Assembly: GCF_947258925.1 (NCBI RefSeq)
Contig: NZ_CAMYKG010000007.1
Location: forward strand, 1 to 64,000
Direction: 5' to 3'
Length of the DNA stretch: 64,000 nt
Source of the DNA: an uncultured Eudoraea sp.
GTDB taxonomy: Bacteria; Bacteroidota; Bacteroidia; Flavobacteriales; Flavobacteriaceae
Part shown: positions 54,006-63,308 of the stretch, one piece after another
How the letters are laid out: each line of letters opens with the position of its first letter
How positions within the stretch are numbered: position 1 is the stretch's first letter
Made by a program: the position numbers and the translations under genes
Notes under the pieces: generated by a model
What the model saw: the letters and a program-made list of their open reading frames with translations, nothing else
Database searches by the model: none
Told to the model about the DNA's origin: nothing

Positions 54006-55469
54006 TCATCTCCTTTTCCTATCAAAAAAACCTGAAAGAACTTCAAAAACATCTTTAGATATTTTAAACCGGTACAAGATTCCTACATAAAAAACTGTAA
54101 TAAGAATACTCTTCAAAGCAATATTGATCAATGGACTAAAATTAAATTTAACGAAATAGAAAATAATCCCTGTAAATACAAGAAGACCAACAATTCTTAA
54201 TGTTTCATGAGTAAATGGAAGTATATTAAATTTTCGCTTAACATAGATAAGTTTAATTAAATTATAAATACAAATAGCAATGAAAGTTGCCAAAGCAGCA
54301 CCATTTAATCCATAAGCCGGTATAAGAATCCAGTTGAACAATATTGTACAAGCTGCCAAAAACACACCCATTAACAGTAAAACTTTGTAATAATCAGAAT
54401 TATAAAGAATAGCATTGTTGTTCCCCATTAGAGCATCAAATAATTTGGTAAGCCCAATTAGAAGAACAATTATATATCCTCCGCGATATGCTTCAGGCAA
54501 TAACATATAAAAATCATTGAGATTTAACAGAATCAGAACAAAAATAAGTCCGGATACAATAAACAAGGTGAGCGAACTTCTTTGATATAAACTTTGGAGT
54601 TCATTAATATCATCCCTATTGAGAATTGCAGCAGTTAATGGATAGGTAATCTGGTGCATGGCCCTTGCCGGGACTGCTATTACCGTTGCAATAAAAATAG
54701 CAACAGTATAATAGGCAACATTCTGTATAGGTATAAATTGGTTGATCATAAAACGATCTATCTCCAAAAGAATGACAGCGGTAGAACCTCCCAAAATTAT
54801 AAGAATGCTGTAGCTGACCATGGCCCTGCTACCACTTGGCCATCGTATGCTTAACCTGGGCCTTCGCAAACTGTAGGCATAAAGTTTCATAATCAGGGTT
54901 CGTAAGAGGTAAAGGCCTACCAAGGCCTTTAAGAAGAAATCCACGCTAATAAAACCTGCATATAGGGAGAGTAAAAGTATGCTAACGCCTACTCTGACCA
55001 GGACTTCTTTCATGAAATTACCAAAAACCGATTTCATATGTACTTTAGACCAGGCGTAAAATATTTCGAAATAAGCCATTGCCAATCCTATCAAGAAAAT
55101 GTACCAAACATAATCTTTAACAATTGAGTTCTTGCTGGCAAGAAAATTACCGATCAACTCATTCGCAAAGTAGCTGATTCCCGCGAGAGGTAAGATAATT
55201 ATCAACGGAAGCACCAACATTAGCGTAAGAAAACCATCTGTTGATTCCGAGCCATCAAACTTACTGTAATATTTGACGAGGGTATTGGGTACTCCAAAGG
55301 CCATTAAGGGCATAAGAATTGCCGAAGTAGAGAGAATTACGCCAACAAGGCCGAAATACTCATCAGTTAGAAAACGGGTATAAAGGAAAAGGGTGTTGAT
55401 AGCTCCTATCCCAAACCCAAGATATGTGATAGTCGTGTTCTTTAACGATTGTTTAAAAATTATTCCCAT
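54006..55469 (-). CDS. Polysaccharide flippase (Wzx/MATE-like)
   Basis: 487 aa with about 12-14 hydrophobic helices and the Wzx-like start GIIFKQSLKNTTITYLGFGIGAINTLFLY. The sequence GGSTAVILLEIDRFMINQFIP is typical of oligosaccharide flippases. It would move undecaprenyl-linked glycans across the inner membrane. Its start overlaps the upstream glycosyltransferase gene by 10 bases, so translation is coupled. Last gene of the DUF4834-YfhO-GT4-flippase operon. Confidence 0.9.
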   Translation of the reverse strand: MGIIFKQSLKNTTITYLGFGIGAINTLFLYTRFLTDEYFGLVGVILSTSAILMPLMAFGVPNTLVKYYSKFDGSESTDGFLTLMLVLPLIIILPLAGISYFANELIGNFLASKNSIVKDYVWYIFLIGLAMAYFEIFYAWSKVHMKSVFGNFMKEVLVRVGVSILLLSLYAGFISVDFFLKALVGLYLLRTLIMKLYAYSLRRPRLSIRWPSGSRAMVSYSILIILGGSTAVILLEIDRFMINQFIPIQNVAYYTVAIFIATVIAVPARAMHQITYPLTAAILNRDDINELQSLYQRSSLTLFIVSGLIFVLILLNLNDFYMLLPEAYRGGYIIVLLIGLTKLFDALMGNNNAILYNSDYYKVLLLMGVFLAACTILFNWILIPAYGLNGAALATFIAICIYNLIKLIYVKRKFNILPFTHETLRIVGLLVFTGIIFYFVKFNFSPLINIALKSILITVFYVGILYRFKISKDVFEVLSGFFDRKRR

Positions 55470-56746
55470 TCCAACTGTTCAGCCAGTTTTTCAGTGAGCC
55501 TTCTTCGGTTATATTGTTTAATATTTACTGAAGATACCATTAAATTGCCTTGCTGATATAGGTGAAACCAATTTAATATTACAGCTTTAAGGTCCGAAGT
55601 AGCCGTATAGTCAAAAACAAAACCTGAGTTGGTATCTGCGACAATTTCCCCGCCTTCCCAATTTTTAGGTCCTAAAGCAAGGATGGGCCTTCTGGCAGCA
55701 AGGTATTCAAAGAGTTTCCCCGGGATAATACCGCGGGTATCAGGGGAATCTATCTCTGCCAAAAGTAAGAGCTGAGATCTTCTTTGTAAGTCTACTGCAT
55801 CCTTATGACTCACATATTCTTCAACTTTGGTATAACTTTTTAACCCGTAATCGTATATACTATTTAAAACATCCTGCCCTGCTACCCCAATCAGGTTTAA
55901 TCGAAAGCATTTACGGAAAGTTTCATTTTCACTTATCAATTCTGCCAATACCTTCCAAAGGTTTTCGGGATTTCTTCCGGCGAGTAATGACCCGATATGA
56001 GATAATGTAAAGTCTTTATCCAACTCGCCAAAACTAAGATTACTTTCAGCAACATCGAAACCATTGGTTATCACACTGATTGGTTTTCTTGTAATAGATT
56101 CAAACTCATCCCTGGTAGTTTTGCTGGTAACCACTACCTTATCGCAACTATTCAATACTTCATTTTCTAATTTAAGATGTTTCCGCTTAGAGCGGTCATT
56201 TAGTCGTAATTTGCTGTGGTAACCTATTGAAGTCCATGGATCCCTGAAATCAGCCAGCCATTTAAGCGCTAATTTCTTTTGTAGTTTTAAGCCAATAAGA
56301 TGAAGGCTGTGTGGTGGACCTGTGGTAATTATAGTATCTATTCCCTCTTCTTTAATAACCGTTTCTAAATATCGAACTGAAGGCTTTACCCAGTACTTTC
56401 TGGCATCGGGGATGAACATATTACCCCTAACCCATAACAATATTTTTTCTGCCATAGATTGGGAATCATCTTCTATTATTCCCGAACTAATTCGTTTAGT
56501 TTTCTTTTTACTTAAAAATCCAGCAAGAGAATAGGGCTCAAAAATTTGGTTTTTATAAATAGTAACATTTTTCGGGAGGTCCGTTGAAAGACTTACATCT
56601 TTAATAGGATAGTTGGGGTTTTTTGGAATATAAACTACCGGGTGTATATCAAATTCGGGTAAGTATTTGACGAAATTCAACCAGCGCTGTACCCCCGGTC
56701 CGCCGGCAGGAGGCCAATAATAGGTAATTATAAGGACTTTACGCAT
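55460..56746 (-). CDS. GT4-type glycosyltransferase
   Basis: 428 aa, GT-B fold. N-terminal YYWPPAGGPGVQRWLNFVKYLPE is the acceptor-side motif seen in flavobacterial GT4 enzymes. The C-terminal PGKLFEYLAARRPILALGPKNWEGGEIVADTNSGFVFD provides the donor-binding EX7E-like segment. Retaining sugar transfer to a lipid-linked or surface glycan is likely. Three bases separate it from the YfhO gene upstream. Confidence 0.9.
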   Translation of the reverse strand: MRKVLIITYYWPPAGGPGVQRWLNFVKYLPEFDIHPVVYIPKNPNYPIKDVSLSTDLPKNVTIYKNQIFEPYSLAGFLSKKKTKRISSGIIEDDSQSMAEKILLWVRGNMFIPDARKYWVKPSVRYLETVIKEEGIDTIITTGPPHSLHLIGLKLQKKLALKWLADFRDPWTSIGYHSKLRLNDRSKRKHLKLENEVLNSCDKVVVTSKTTRDEFESITRKPISVITNGFDVAESNLSFGELDKDFTLSHIGSLLAGRNPENLWKVLAELISENETFRKCFRLNLIGVAGQDVLNSIYDYGLKSYTKVEEYVSHKDAVDLQRRSQLLLLAEIDSPDTRGIIPGKLFEYLAARRPILALGPKNWEGGEIVADTNSGFVFDYTATSDLKAVILNWFHLYQQGNLMVSSVNIKQYNRRRLTEKLAEQLEWE

Positions 56747-56749
56747 TAT

Positions 56750-59185
56750 TTATCCTTCCTTCTTTTTTTGAAAACGAACTATTGAAATTAGGCTTCCCCC
56801 TAAAATTATTATCATCATCAAAATGGAACTTGCCAAGGTTATCTTTCCACCAGTTTCAACTACTTTTGGTTCAAATTTAAATTCTACAGTATGCTCACCT
56901 TTTGGGATATTCAAGGCTCTTAAGACGTAATTTACCTTAATATGATCTACAGCCAACCCATCGATATAGGCCTTCCAATCTCCCGGGTAATACATTTCAG
57001 AAAATACGGCAAGTCCATTATTGGAATTGCTCGAAATGTAGGTCAAATGATTGGGCTTATAATCCTTCAATATTATTGATGCTAAAGAATCTTTTTGAAA
57101 ATTATATTGATCTATTCTATTAAATTTATCAGTATTTACAACCGCGGAATTTAGAACATCTAAACTGTCTAACGCCTTAATCTCTTCATCGGCACTTTTT
57201 ACATCGATGAGCTTGCGAATAAACCAGGCATTCCCATTGGCCTCAGGGTTGGTAATGGCATAATTTTGACCTTCTTCATCCTTTTGAATAATATACTTTA
57301 CATTGAGCATATTCAGGACTCGCAAATTATTCCGATAAATATGGAAATCAAATAAATCCTGCATTCCTGCCGGCTTTGCCGCATGATATCCTCCTATAGA
57401 CTGATGAAAATAGGATGTTCTGGCTCCATTAAGGCCCTCAGCCGGATCATATACCCTGTAAACCCCCGGATCCTCAGAAATCTGATTATCCACGGCTAAT
57501 GGAGAAAAGGGTTGATTCATCCTTTTTTGCCTCACAAAATCTTTTTCGTTAACATACCTGCGGTCAACGCCCACTAAATCGAAAACCACCAACAATGCAA
57601 GGGTCATAATCAACAAATTTTGCTTAAGCCTGCCCTTTACATGCATCCATATGGCCAGACCGGCCAAAAGGACATATATAATAGACCTTATGGTATCATC
57701 GATATAAACAGCTTCCCTATCACGGATAATCATGGTCATTACCTCATCGCCAAAATATTTCTGATAAGTAGCATCGTTTAAACCTATAAAATCAAAAGAA
57801 CTTTTGACTAATAAAAGTGCTATCCCCAGCCCAACGACTATGATCATGCTTGTTTTTAAAGCCTTAAGTTTTTTAGATTGGTCCACGGACGGTTTTAATA
57901 TTTGTACCATTGCCATAACCGCCAGAACAGGGGCGCAGAGTTCCAGAATTACCTGTATAGATGAAACAGCCCTGAATTTGTTATACAGGGGGAAGTAATC
58001 AATCATAAAATCTGTCAGAAGGCTAAAATTCTTTCCCCATGATAAGAAAAGAGACAGCAAGGTTCCAGATAACAACCACCATTTAATGGGTCCTTTAACC
58101 AAAAACAATCCTAAAACAAATAGAAAAAAGATGATTGCTCCTATATAAGCCGGTGCAGCTACTCCGGGTTGGTCGCCCCAATAAAGCGGAAGAGCACTGC
58201 TAAATTCGAGGGCCCTGGTACGGGGCAATCCCTGTTCGGTAAGATATTCATAGGCCTTTGAATCAGTTCCCAGATCTTCATTATTGCTCCCTCCAAAAAG
58301 TCTGGGAACAAATAAATTTAACGATTCAACTATCCCATAACTGTATTGCGTTATGTATTCCTTATCGAGACCCGTTACATTTTCTTTTGTCGTGCCATCA
58401 GGGTTAATTGTGAGTTCGGATTTACCGCGAGTGCTCCAATCGGCATATTCCTTTGTTGCCAGAAGCGATGTGGCATTGGCAGTAACCCCTAAAACTATTG
58501 CTCCTGTAAGAATCCCTATGGAAATAAAATAGTGCTTTAATTTCTTTTTTCTAACGGCATCTACCAGGTAAGCAATTCCAAGAAGCAGTACAAGTAGCAT
58601 AAAATAATAAGTCATTTGGAAATGATTAGCCCCTATTTCCAATGCCATAGCAACTGAGGTAACAATAAATCCCCAGAGATATTTTTTTCTGAAAGTTAGA
58701 ATAATACCGCCTAATAGAATTGGTAAATAAGCGATAGCATGGGCTTTGGCATTATGCCCTACCCCAAGAATGATGATTAGATAAGTTGAAAACCCAAAAG
58801 CGAGCGCTCCTAAAACAGCTAAGCGATAATCTACTTTCAAACAACAAAGTAAGATGTAGAATCCAACAAAATAGAGGAACAAATAATCTGCAGGCCGGGG
58901 TAGAAACCTAATGGCCCTGTCCAGCTTTTTAACATAATCATGTGGGTAATAAGCTCCTAATTGAAAAGTTGGCATTCCCCCAAATGCACTATTGGTCCAA
59001 TACGGTTCCTCATCCGTGGTTTTCCTGAAATCATTTTGTTCCTTGGCCATTCCGGTATACTGAATGATATCGGATTGCAATATCGTTTTACCCTGAAGTA
59101 CAGGATAGAAGTACGCCAAGGAGGCTACAACAAAAAAAACAAGTGCAAAAAAATGGACAAATAAAGCCTTTGTACCTTTATTCAT
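56750..59185 (-). CDS. YfhO-family membrane protein
   Basis: 811 aa. About a dozen hydrophobic helices: N-terminal ALFVHFFALVFFVVASLAYFYPVLQGK, then a block between residues 95 and 560. The large periplasmic domain ends with FSEMYYPGDWKAYIDG and IPKGEHTVEFKFEPK plus a final helix. This matches Bacteroidota YfhO proteins, which are related to GT-C glycosyltransferases and to lipoteichoic-acid glycosylation in Firmicutes. Donor and acceptor are unknown here. It follows DUF4834 by 21 bases in the same operon. Confidence 0.9.
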   Translation of the reverse strand: MNKGTKALFVHFFALVFFVVASLAYFYPVLQGKTILQSDIIQYTGMAKEQNDFRKTTDEEPYWTNSAFGGMPTFQLGAYYPHDYVKKLDRAIRFLPRPADYLFLYFVGFYILLCCLKVDYRLAVLGALAFGFSTYLIIILGVGHNAKAHAIAYLPILLGGIILTFRKKYLWGFIVTSVAMALEIGANHFQMTYYFMLLVLLLGIAYLVDAVRKKKLKHYFISIGILTGAIVLGVTANATSLLATKEYADWSTRGKSELTINPDGTTKENVTGLDKEYITQYSYGIVESLNLFVPRLFGGSNNEDLGTDSKAYEYLTEQGLPRTRALEFSSALPLYWGDQPGVAAPAYIGAIIFFLFVLGLFLVKGPIKWWLLSGTLLSLFLSWGKNFSLLTDFMIDYFPLYNKFRAVSSIQVILELCAPVLAVMAMVQILKPSVDQSKKLKALKTSMIIVVGLGIALLLVKSSFDFIGLNDATYQKYFGDEVMTMIIRDREAVYIDDTIRSIIYVLLAGLAIWMHVKGRLKQNLLIMTLALLVVFDLVGVDRRYVNEKDFVRQKRMNQPFSPLAVDNQISEDPGVYRVYDPAEGLNGARTSYFHQSIGGYHAAKPAGMQDLFDFHIYRNNLRVLNMLNVKYIIQKDEEGQNYAITNPEANGNAWFIRKLIDVKSADEEIKALDSLDVLNSAVVNTDKFNRIDQYNFQKDSLASIILKDYKPNHLTYISSNSNNGLAVFSEMYYPGDWKAYIDGLAVDHIKVNYVLRALNIPKGEHTVEFKFEPKVVETGGKITLASSILMMIIILGGSLISIVRFQKKKEG

Positions 59186-59206
59186 TGGTCGCTTTAGTGG
59201 TAATGG

Positions 59207-59473
59207 TTATTCTATTTCCTCAAAATCTACAAATTCTCCAATTTGATCGGAATCTTTTTTCTTTTGTACGGTATTTTTATCAATAATAACTTCACCTTCT
59301 TTTGAATATGATTCCTGATTCTGGTAGCCCTGAAATTCTTCGAATCTGTCTCTAAAATGCTTCTCTGTTCTTTTTGCAGCATATCCAAAAAGTCTGGGCC
59401 CAAACCATCTGGCCAACAGTTTGAGGATATAATATACCAGGAGAATTATTAAAATCGTTCTTAAAAAACCCAT
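59207..59473 (-). CDS. DUF4834-family small membrane protein
   Basis: 88 aa with the start at the ATG at 59471-59473, chosen because family members begin MGFLRTILIILLVYYILK, although an in-frame Met is available at 59536. One N-terminal helix, then RWFGPRLFGYAAKRTEKHFRDRFEEF and a charged tail. Function unknown. It heads the surface-glycan operon and probably sets its transcription start. Confidence 0.82.
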   Translation of the reverse strand: MGFLRTILIILLVYYILKLLARWFGPRLFGYAAKRTEKHFRDRFEEFQGYQNQESYSKEGEVIIDKNTVQKKKDSDQIGEFVDFEEIE

Positions 59474-59559
59474 AATCTGAGAATTTTGTATATCAAAAAT
59501 ACAATTCCAGCGTTGTATTAACATTACAAAATTCATAAAATAATAATAAAATCCACCTG

Positions 59560-60654
59560 ATGTTTCTAATTAAAGAGCTAAAGAACCTCCCAAATGCATT
59601 GATTTTATTACTGTTACTATTACCTCTAACGGGTATATGCCAATATACCGATGTTATCAATTCCAACAGGCCAGGATTGTCAGTAAGTGCCTATGCAGTA
59701 GGAAAAGGAGTCGTCCAGGGAGAATTTGGATTATCTTATGAAAAAAGGGACCATGCAGATTTAGATTATGATTCCAATGTCTACGGTCTTGATTTTTCTA
59801 TTCGATATGGTTTGTTACTTGAGAAACTCGAACTCAATTGGGAAGGCACCTACCAAAATCAGATTATAACTTATAATGCTTTGGGGTTTAATGATTCAAG
59901 GACAGATTTATCAAAAAATCGACTGGGTGTAAAGTATCTCATCTTTGATCCGTATAAAAATCCCGAAAGAAACAAACCCAACTTATATAGCTGGAGGGCA
60001 AATCACAAATTTAAATTTAAAAACCTGATCCCGGCAATCTCTGTTTATGCAGGAGCAAATTTTGTGTTGGGTGATAATCCCTTCTATCCAACAGAACCCA
60101 CGGTTACTGCCAGGGCGATGTTAGCAACTCAGAGCAGACTTACTCCCAGATTCGTTCTGATTACAAATATTGCCTATGATAGAATTTCCTCGGATGATCC
60201 CGAACTAGGTTACATTATCTCTGTATCGCATGCACTCAGAAATCCAAAATGGAGTTTGTTTTTGGAGCACCAAGGGATAAGTAGTGATCGCTATGGCGAT
60301 GCATTATTGAGGGGTGGAGGAGCCTTTTTGGTCAATGAAAATTTTCAGGTTGATGCCAATCTTGGGGCCAGTTTCAAAAATTCTCCAAGCCGGTTTTTTG
60401 GAACAATCGGGGCATCATACAGACTGGACTTTCACCGCGATGTCCTAATCCCCATTGAAGATCAGAAAGCTGGAGAAAATGGAGGGGCAATAAAAAAGAA
60501 ATCCATGCGGAAAAAGAAAAAATCAAAATCCGCAAAAAAGGGAGTCAAAAGTGTAGGTGCTGAAGATATAGACCTTGGGCCATCCAAAAAAGACCTAAGA
60601 AAAGAGAAGAAAAAAAACAGGAATTCAAAAGATAAAGGCGTAATTGATTTCTAA
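59560..60654 (+). CDS. Outer-membrane transporter-like beta-barrel with basic C-terminal tail
   Basis: 364 aa. Signal peptide ends GICQY (residue 28). Residues 30-300 alternate short aromatic-ended strands (GEFGLSYEKRDHADLDYDS, YGLDFSIRYGLLL) with NSNRPGLSVSAYAVGKGVVQ at the start, the pattern of the transporter/Phenol_MetA_deg-type barrel family. The last 60 residues are very basic (KKKSMRKKKKSKSAKKG, DLRKEKKKNRNSK), which is unusual after a barrel ending. The gene is divergent from the DUF4834-led operon. Confidence 0.8.
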   Translation: MFLIKELKNLPNALILLLLLLPLTGICQYTDVINSNRPGLSVSAYAVGKGVVQGEFGLSYEKRDHADLDYDSNVYGLDFSIRYGLLLEKLELNWEGTYQNQIITYNALGFNDSRTDLSKNRLGVKYLIFDPYKNPERNKPNLYSWRANHKFKFKNLIPAISVYAGANFVLGDNPFYPTEPTVTARAMLATQSRLTPRFVLITNIAYDRISSDDPELGYIISVSHALRNPKWSLFLEHQGISSDRYGDALLRGGGAFLVNENFQVDANLGASFKNSPSRFFGTIGASYRLDFHRDVLIPIEDQKAGENGGAIKKKSMRKKKKSKSAKKGVKSVGAEDIDLGPSKKDLRKEKKKNRNSKDKGVIDF

Positions 60655-60758
60655 AAATTCGGCTTAAGTTTCCTCTTCGGTTTAGTCAAAAGTGAAAACT
60701 GTGTTAAAGTTTTATCCCTATTTAAATATCTGTTATCTTAACCATACAAATTAATGGT

Positions 60759-61877
60759 ATGGTTAGGCTCCGGGCAGCTATTTCAAAATCGGATTTAAAA
60801 GAGTTTATTAAATTTCCCTTTACCCTTTATAAAAATTCTCCGTATTGGGTACCCCCTCTTATTTCAGATGAACTTGAAACATTTGACGAAGAAAAAAACC
60901 CTAATTTCAATAATGCTGAAGTAAAATTCTTTCTTGCCTACCGCGACAAGAATCTGGTGGGAAGAATAGCCGCCATAATCAATTGGATTGAAGTAAATGA
61001 ACAGCTAATCCGCAAAATGCGTTTCGGATGGTTTGATTTCATTGATGATCTGGAGGTTTCCGAAACTTTACTCGACAAGGTAGCCGAGATAGGCAAAAAG
61101 AATAATCTCGATTTTATGGAAGGTCCTGTAGGGTTTTCACACTTGGATAAGGTAGGTGTATTAATAGAAGGTTTTGATAGCATGGGAACAATGATTACAT
61201 GGTATAATCATCCATATTATAAAAACCATTATGATCATTATGGCCTAAAAAAAGAAAAACAATATCTGGAGTATAAAATTCCGGCAAGTAGTACCCAACC
61301 GGAAAGTTTTACCAAAATTCAAGGATTAATAAAAAAAAGGTATGGTCTAAGGGAAATGAATTTTACCAGATCCAGGGATATTTTGCCATGGGCTGACCAA
61401 ATGTTTGATCTTTTTAATAAGACGTACTCGAAGTTATCCTCATTTGTGCCTTTAACGGCCGAGCAAAAAGCCTATTTCAAAAATAAATATATAGGTTTAG
61501 TCAATCCGGAGTACATCAAGTTTGTAGTTGACAGTGAAGACAAACTAATAGCTTTTGCCATTGTAATGCCTTCCTATGGGCCAGCATTGAAAAAAGCCAA
61601 TGGCAAACTATTTCCATTTGGTTTTTATCACCTTTTAAATGCTAAAAAAAATAGTAAGGACGTCCTTTTTTATTTAATTGGGATTCATCCGGACTTTCAG
61701 AATAAAGGTGTTACTGCCATAATCATGAACGAATATCACAAAGTCTTTAAGGCGAAAAAAATAAAGACTTTTTACAGAACTCCGGAATTAGAGGATAATA
61801 TTGCTATTCGTCAAATGTGGAAGCATTTTGAGCCCGAAATCTACAAGCGCAGAAGAACCTATAGAAAGGACTTTTAG
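60759..61877 (+). CDS. GNAT-like conserved protein of unknown substrate
   Basis: 372 aa. N-terminal KFPFTLYKNSPYWVPPLISDELETFDEEKNP and the later GIHPDFQNKGVTAIIMNEYHKVFK resemble a GNAT acyl-CoA site (Q/RxxGxxx). The middle DFMEGPVGFSHLDKVGVLIEGFDSMGTM and WYNHPYYKNHYDHYGL are strongly conserved-looking. Homologues are sometimes called GTP cyclohydrolase, for which I see no motif. It ends 48 bases before the stop of the convergent acyltransferase gene. Confidence 0.8.
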   Translation: MVRLRAAISKSDLKEFIKFPFTLYKNSPYWVPPLISDELETFDEEKNPNFNNAEVKFFLAYRDKNLVGRIAAIINWIEVNEQLIRKMRFGWFDFIDDLEVSETLLDKVAEIGKKNNLDFMEGPVGFSHLDKVGVLIEGFDSMGTMITWYNHPYYKNHYDHYGLKKEKQYLEYKIPASSTQPESFTKIQGLIKKRYGLREMNFTRSRDILPWADQMFDLFNKTYSKLSSFVPLTAEQKAYFKNKYIGLVNPEYIKFVVDSEDKLIAFAIVMPSYGPALKKANGKLFPFGFYHLLNAKKNSKDVLFYLIGIHPDFQNKGVTAIIMNEYHKVFKAKKIKTFYRTPELEDNIAIRQMWKHFEPEIYKRRRTYRKDF

Positions 61878-61925
61878 CCACTTTGTAAAAATTCTTCAGC
61901 CTTTTTGTCTTGTCAATAAGATGTC

Positions 61926-63185
61926 TTATTCACCCATCGCCGCGGCTACAGCTGCCGATAATCTTTTGTAAGTACCATTCTGCAAACGATCCCTTATTGC
62001 CGAAAATGCATCTAGTGTTATAGCTATGTCCTCAAGGGTATGGGTAGTAGTTGGAATCATTCGCAATAAGATCATGCCTTTAGGGATTACGGGATATACG
62101 ACAATGGAACAGAAAATACCATAATTCTCCCTTAGGTCCTTGACTAAAGCCATAGCTTCAGGAATACTTCCATTAAGATAAACAGGTGTTACACAGCTGG
62201 TAGTTGTGCCAATATCAAAACCTCTTTCCTTAAGTCCGTTTTGAAGCGCATTCACATTTTCCCATAACTTTTCCCTCAACTCCTGTTTTGTGCGCAGCAT
62301 TTCAAGTCTTTTTAATGCTCCTTTAACAAATATCATGGGGAGGGATTTAGCGAACATTTGAGAACGCAAATTGTATTTTAAATAATCTATAATCTCCTTA
62401 TCAGCGGCCAGGAATGCACCAATACCGGCCATAGATTTGGCAAAAGTGGCAAAATATACATCTATATCATCCTGAACACCCTGTTCCTCACCTGCCCCGG
62501 CACCAGTCTTACCAAGTGTCCCAAAACCGTGTGCATCATCTACCAATAACCTGAAATTATATTCCTTTTTAAGCGCAACAATTTCTTTGAGTTTCCCTTG
62601 CTCTCCCCGCATGCCGAAAACTCCTTCAGAAATCACGAGAATTCCTCCACCGGTTTGATCTGCCATTTTTGTGGCACGCTCTAAGTTCTTTTTTAAGCTA
62701 TCAATATCGTTATGCTTAAATGTAAACCGTTTACCCATATGCAAACGGACACCATCAATGATACATGCATGAGAATCCACATCGTAAACAATAATATCGT
62801 CCTTGGAAACCAGGGCGTCAATTGTAGATAATATCCCCTGATACCCAAAATTCAGTAAATATGCAGATTCTTTGTGGACAAACTTAGCCAACTCATCTTC
62901 CAATTGCTCATGAAAGTCCGTATGTCCACTCATCATACGTGCTCCCATAGGATATGCAGCTCCGTGTTCTTTTGCCGCATCTGCGTCAACTTTTTTAATT
63001 TCGGGTAAATTTGCTAACCCCAGATAATCATTAATGCTCCAGGTAATCACCTCTTTTCCCTGGAATTTCATGCGGTTAGATATTGGGCCTTCCAATTTTG
63101 GAAAAACAAAATATCCTTCAGCTTGAGACGCCCATTTACCCAAAGGTCCCTTATTTTCTATTATTCTAGCAAATAAATCTTTCAT
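61926..63185 (-). CDS. Alpha-oxoamine synthase-family acyltransferase (SPT/KBL/cysteate acyltransferase type)
   Basis: 419 aa. AOS-family features: GxxNYLG-like WSINDYLGLAN, stacking His139 in YDVDSHACIID, DDAHGFGTLGKTGAG (216-230), and PLP Lys250 in FATFAKSMAGIGAFLA. These enzymes condense an amino acid with an acyl thioester to give a 3-keto base. The length (about 420) suits serine palmitoyltransferase or cysteate acyltransferase. The preceding gene on this strand is a PLP synthase of the cysteine-synthase fold, so a sulfonolipid or sphingolipid base is a good guess. The chain cannot choose between serine, cysteate and glycine. Confidence 0.9.
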   Translation of the reverse strand: MKDLFARIIENKGPLGKWASQAEGYFVFPKLEGPISNRMKFQGKEVITWSINDYLGLANLPEIKKVDADAAKEHGAAYPMGARMMSGHTDFHEQLEDELAKFVHKESAYLLNFGYQGILSTIDALVSKDDIIVYDVDSHACIIDGVRLHMGKRFTFKHNDIDSLKKNLERATKMADQTGGGILVISEGVFGMRGEQGKLKEIVALKKEYNFRLLVDDAHGFGTLGKTGAGAGEEQGVQDDIDVYFATFAKSMAGIGAFLAADKEIIDYLKYNLRSQMFAKSLPMIFVKGALKRLEMLRTKQELREKLWENVNALQNGLKERGFDIGTTTSCVTPVYLNGSIPEAMALVKDLRENYGIFCSIVVYPVIPKGMILLRMIPTTTHTLEDIAITLDAFSAIRDRLQNGTYKRLSAAVAAAMGE

Positions 63186-63260
63186 TTGGCCTAGTTTAGT
63201 TCGTTCGCAAAATTATGGAATTTTGATCACGATTCATAAATTATTTTTATTCGAAATAAA

Positions 63261-63289
63261 AAAGGCAACAGTAACTTACTGTTGCCTTT
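63261..63289 (-). terminator. Terminator after the CBS-fold synthase gene
   Basis: AAAGGCAACAGTAA (63261-63274) and its perfect complement (63276-63289) form a stem of up to 14 bp, followed leftward by a T-tract. It lies 20 bases past the stop of the PLP synthase and may reduce, not abolish, read-through into the acyltransferase gene 76 bases further. Confidence 0.85.
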
Positions 63290-63308
63290 ATTTTATAATA
63301 GGTCTTTC

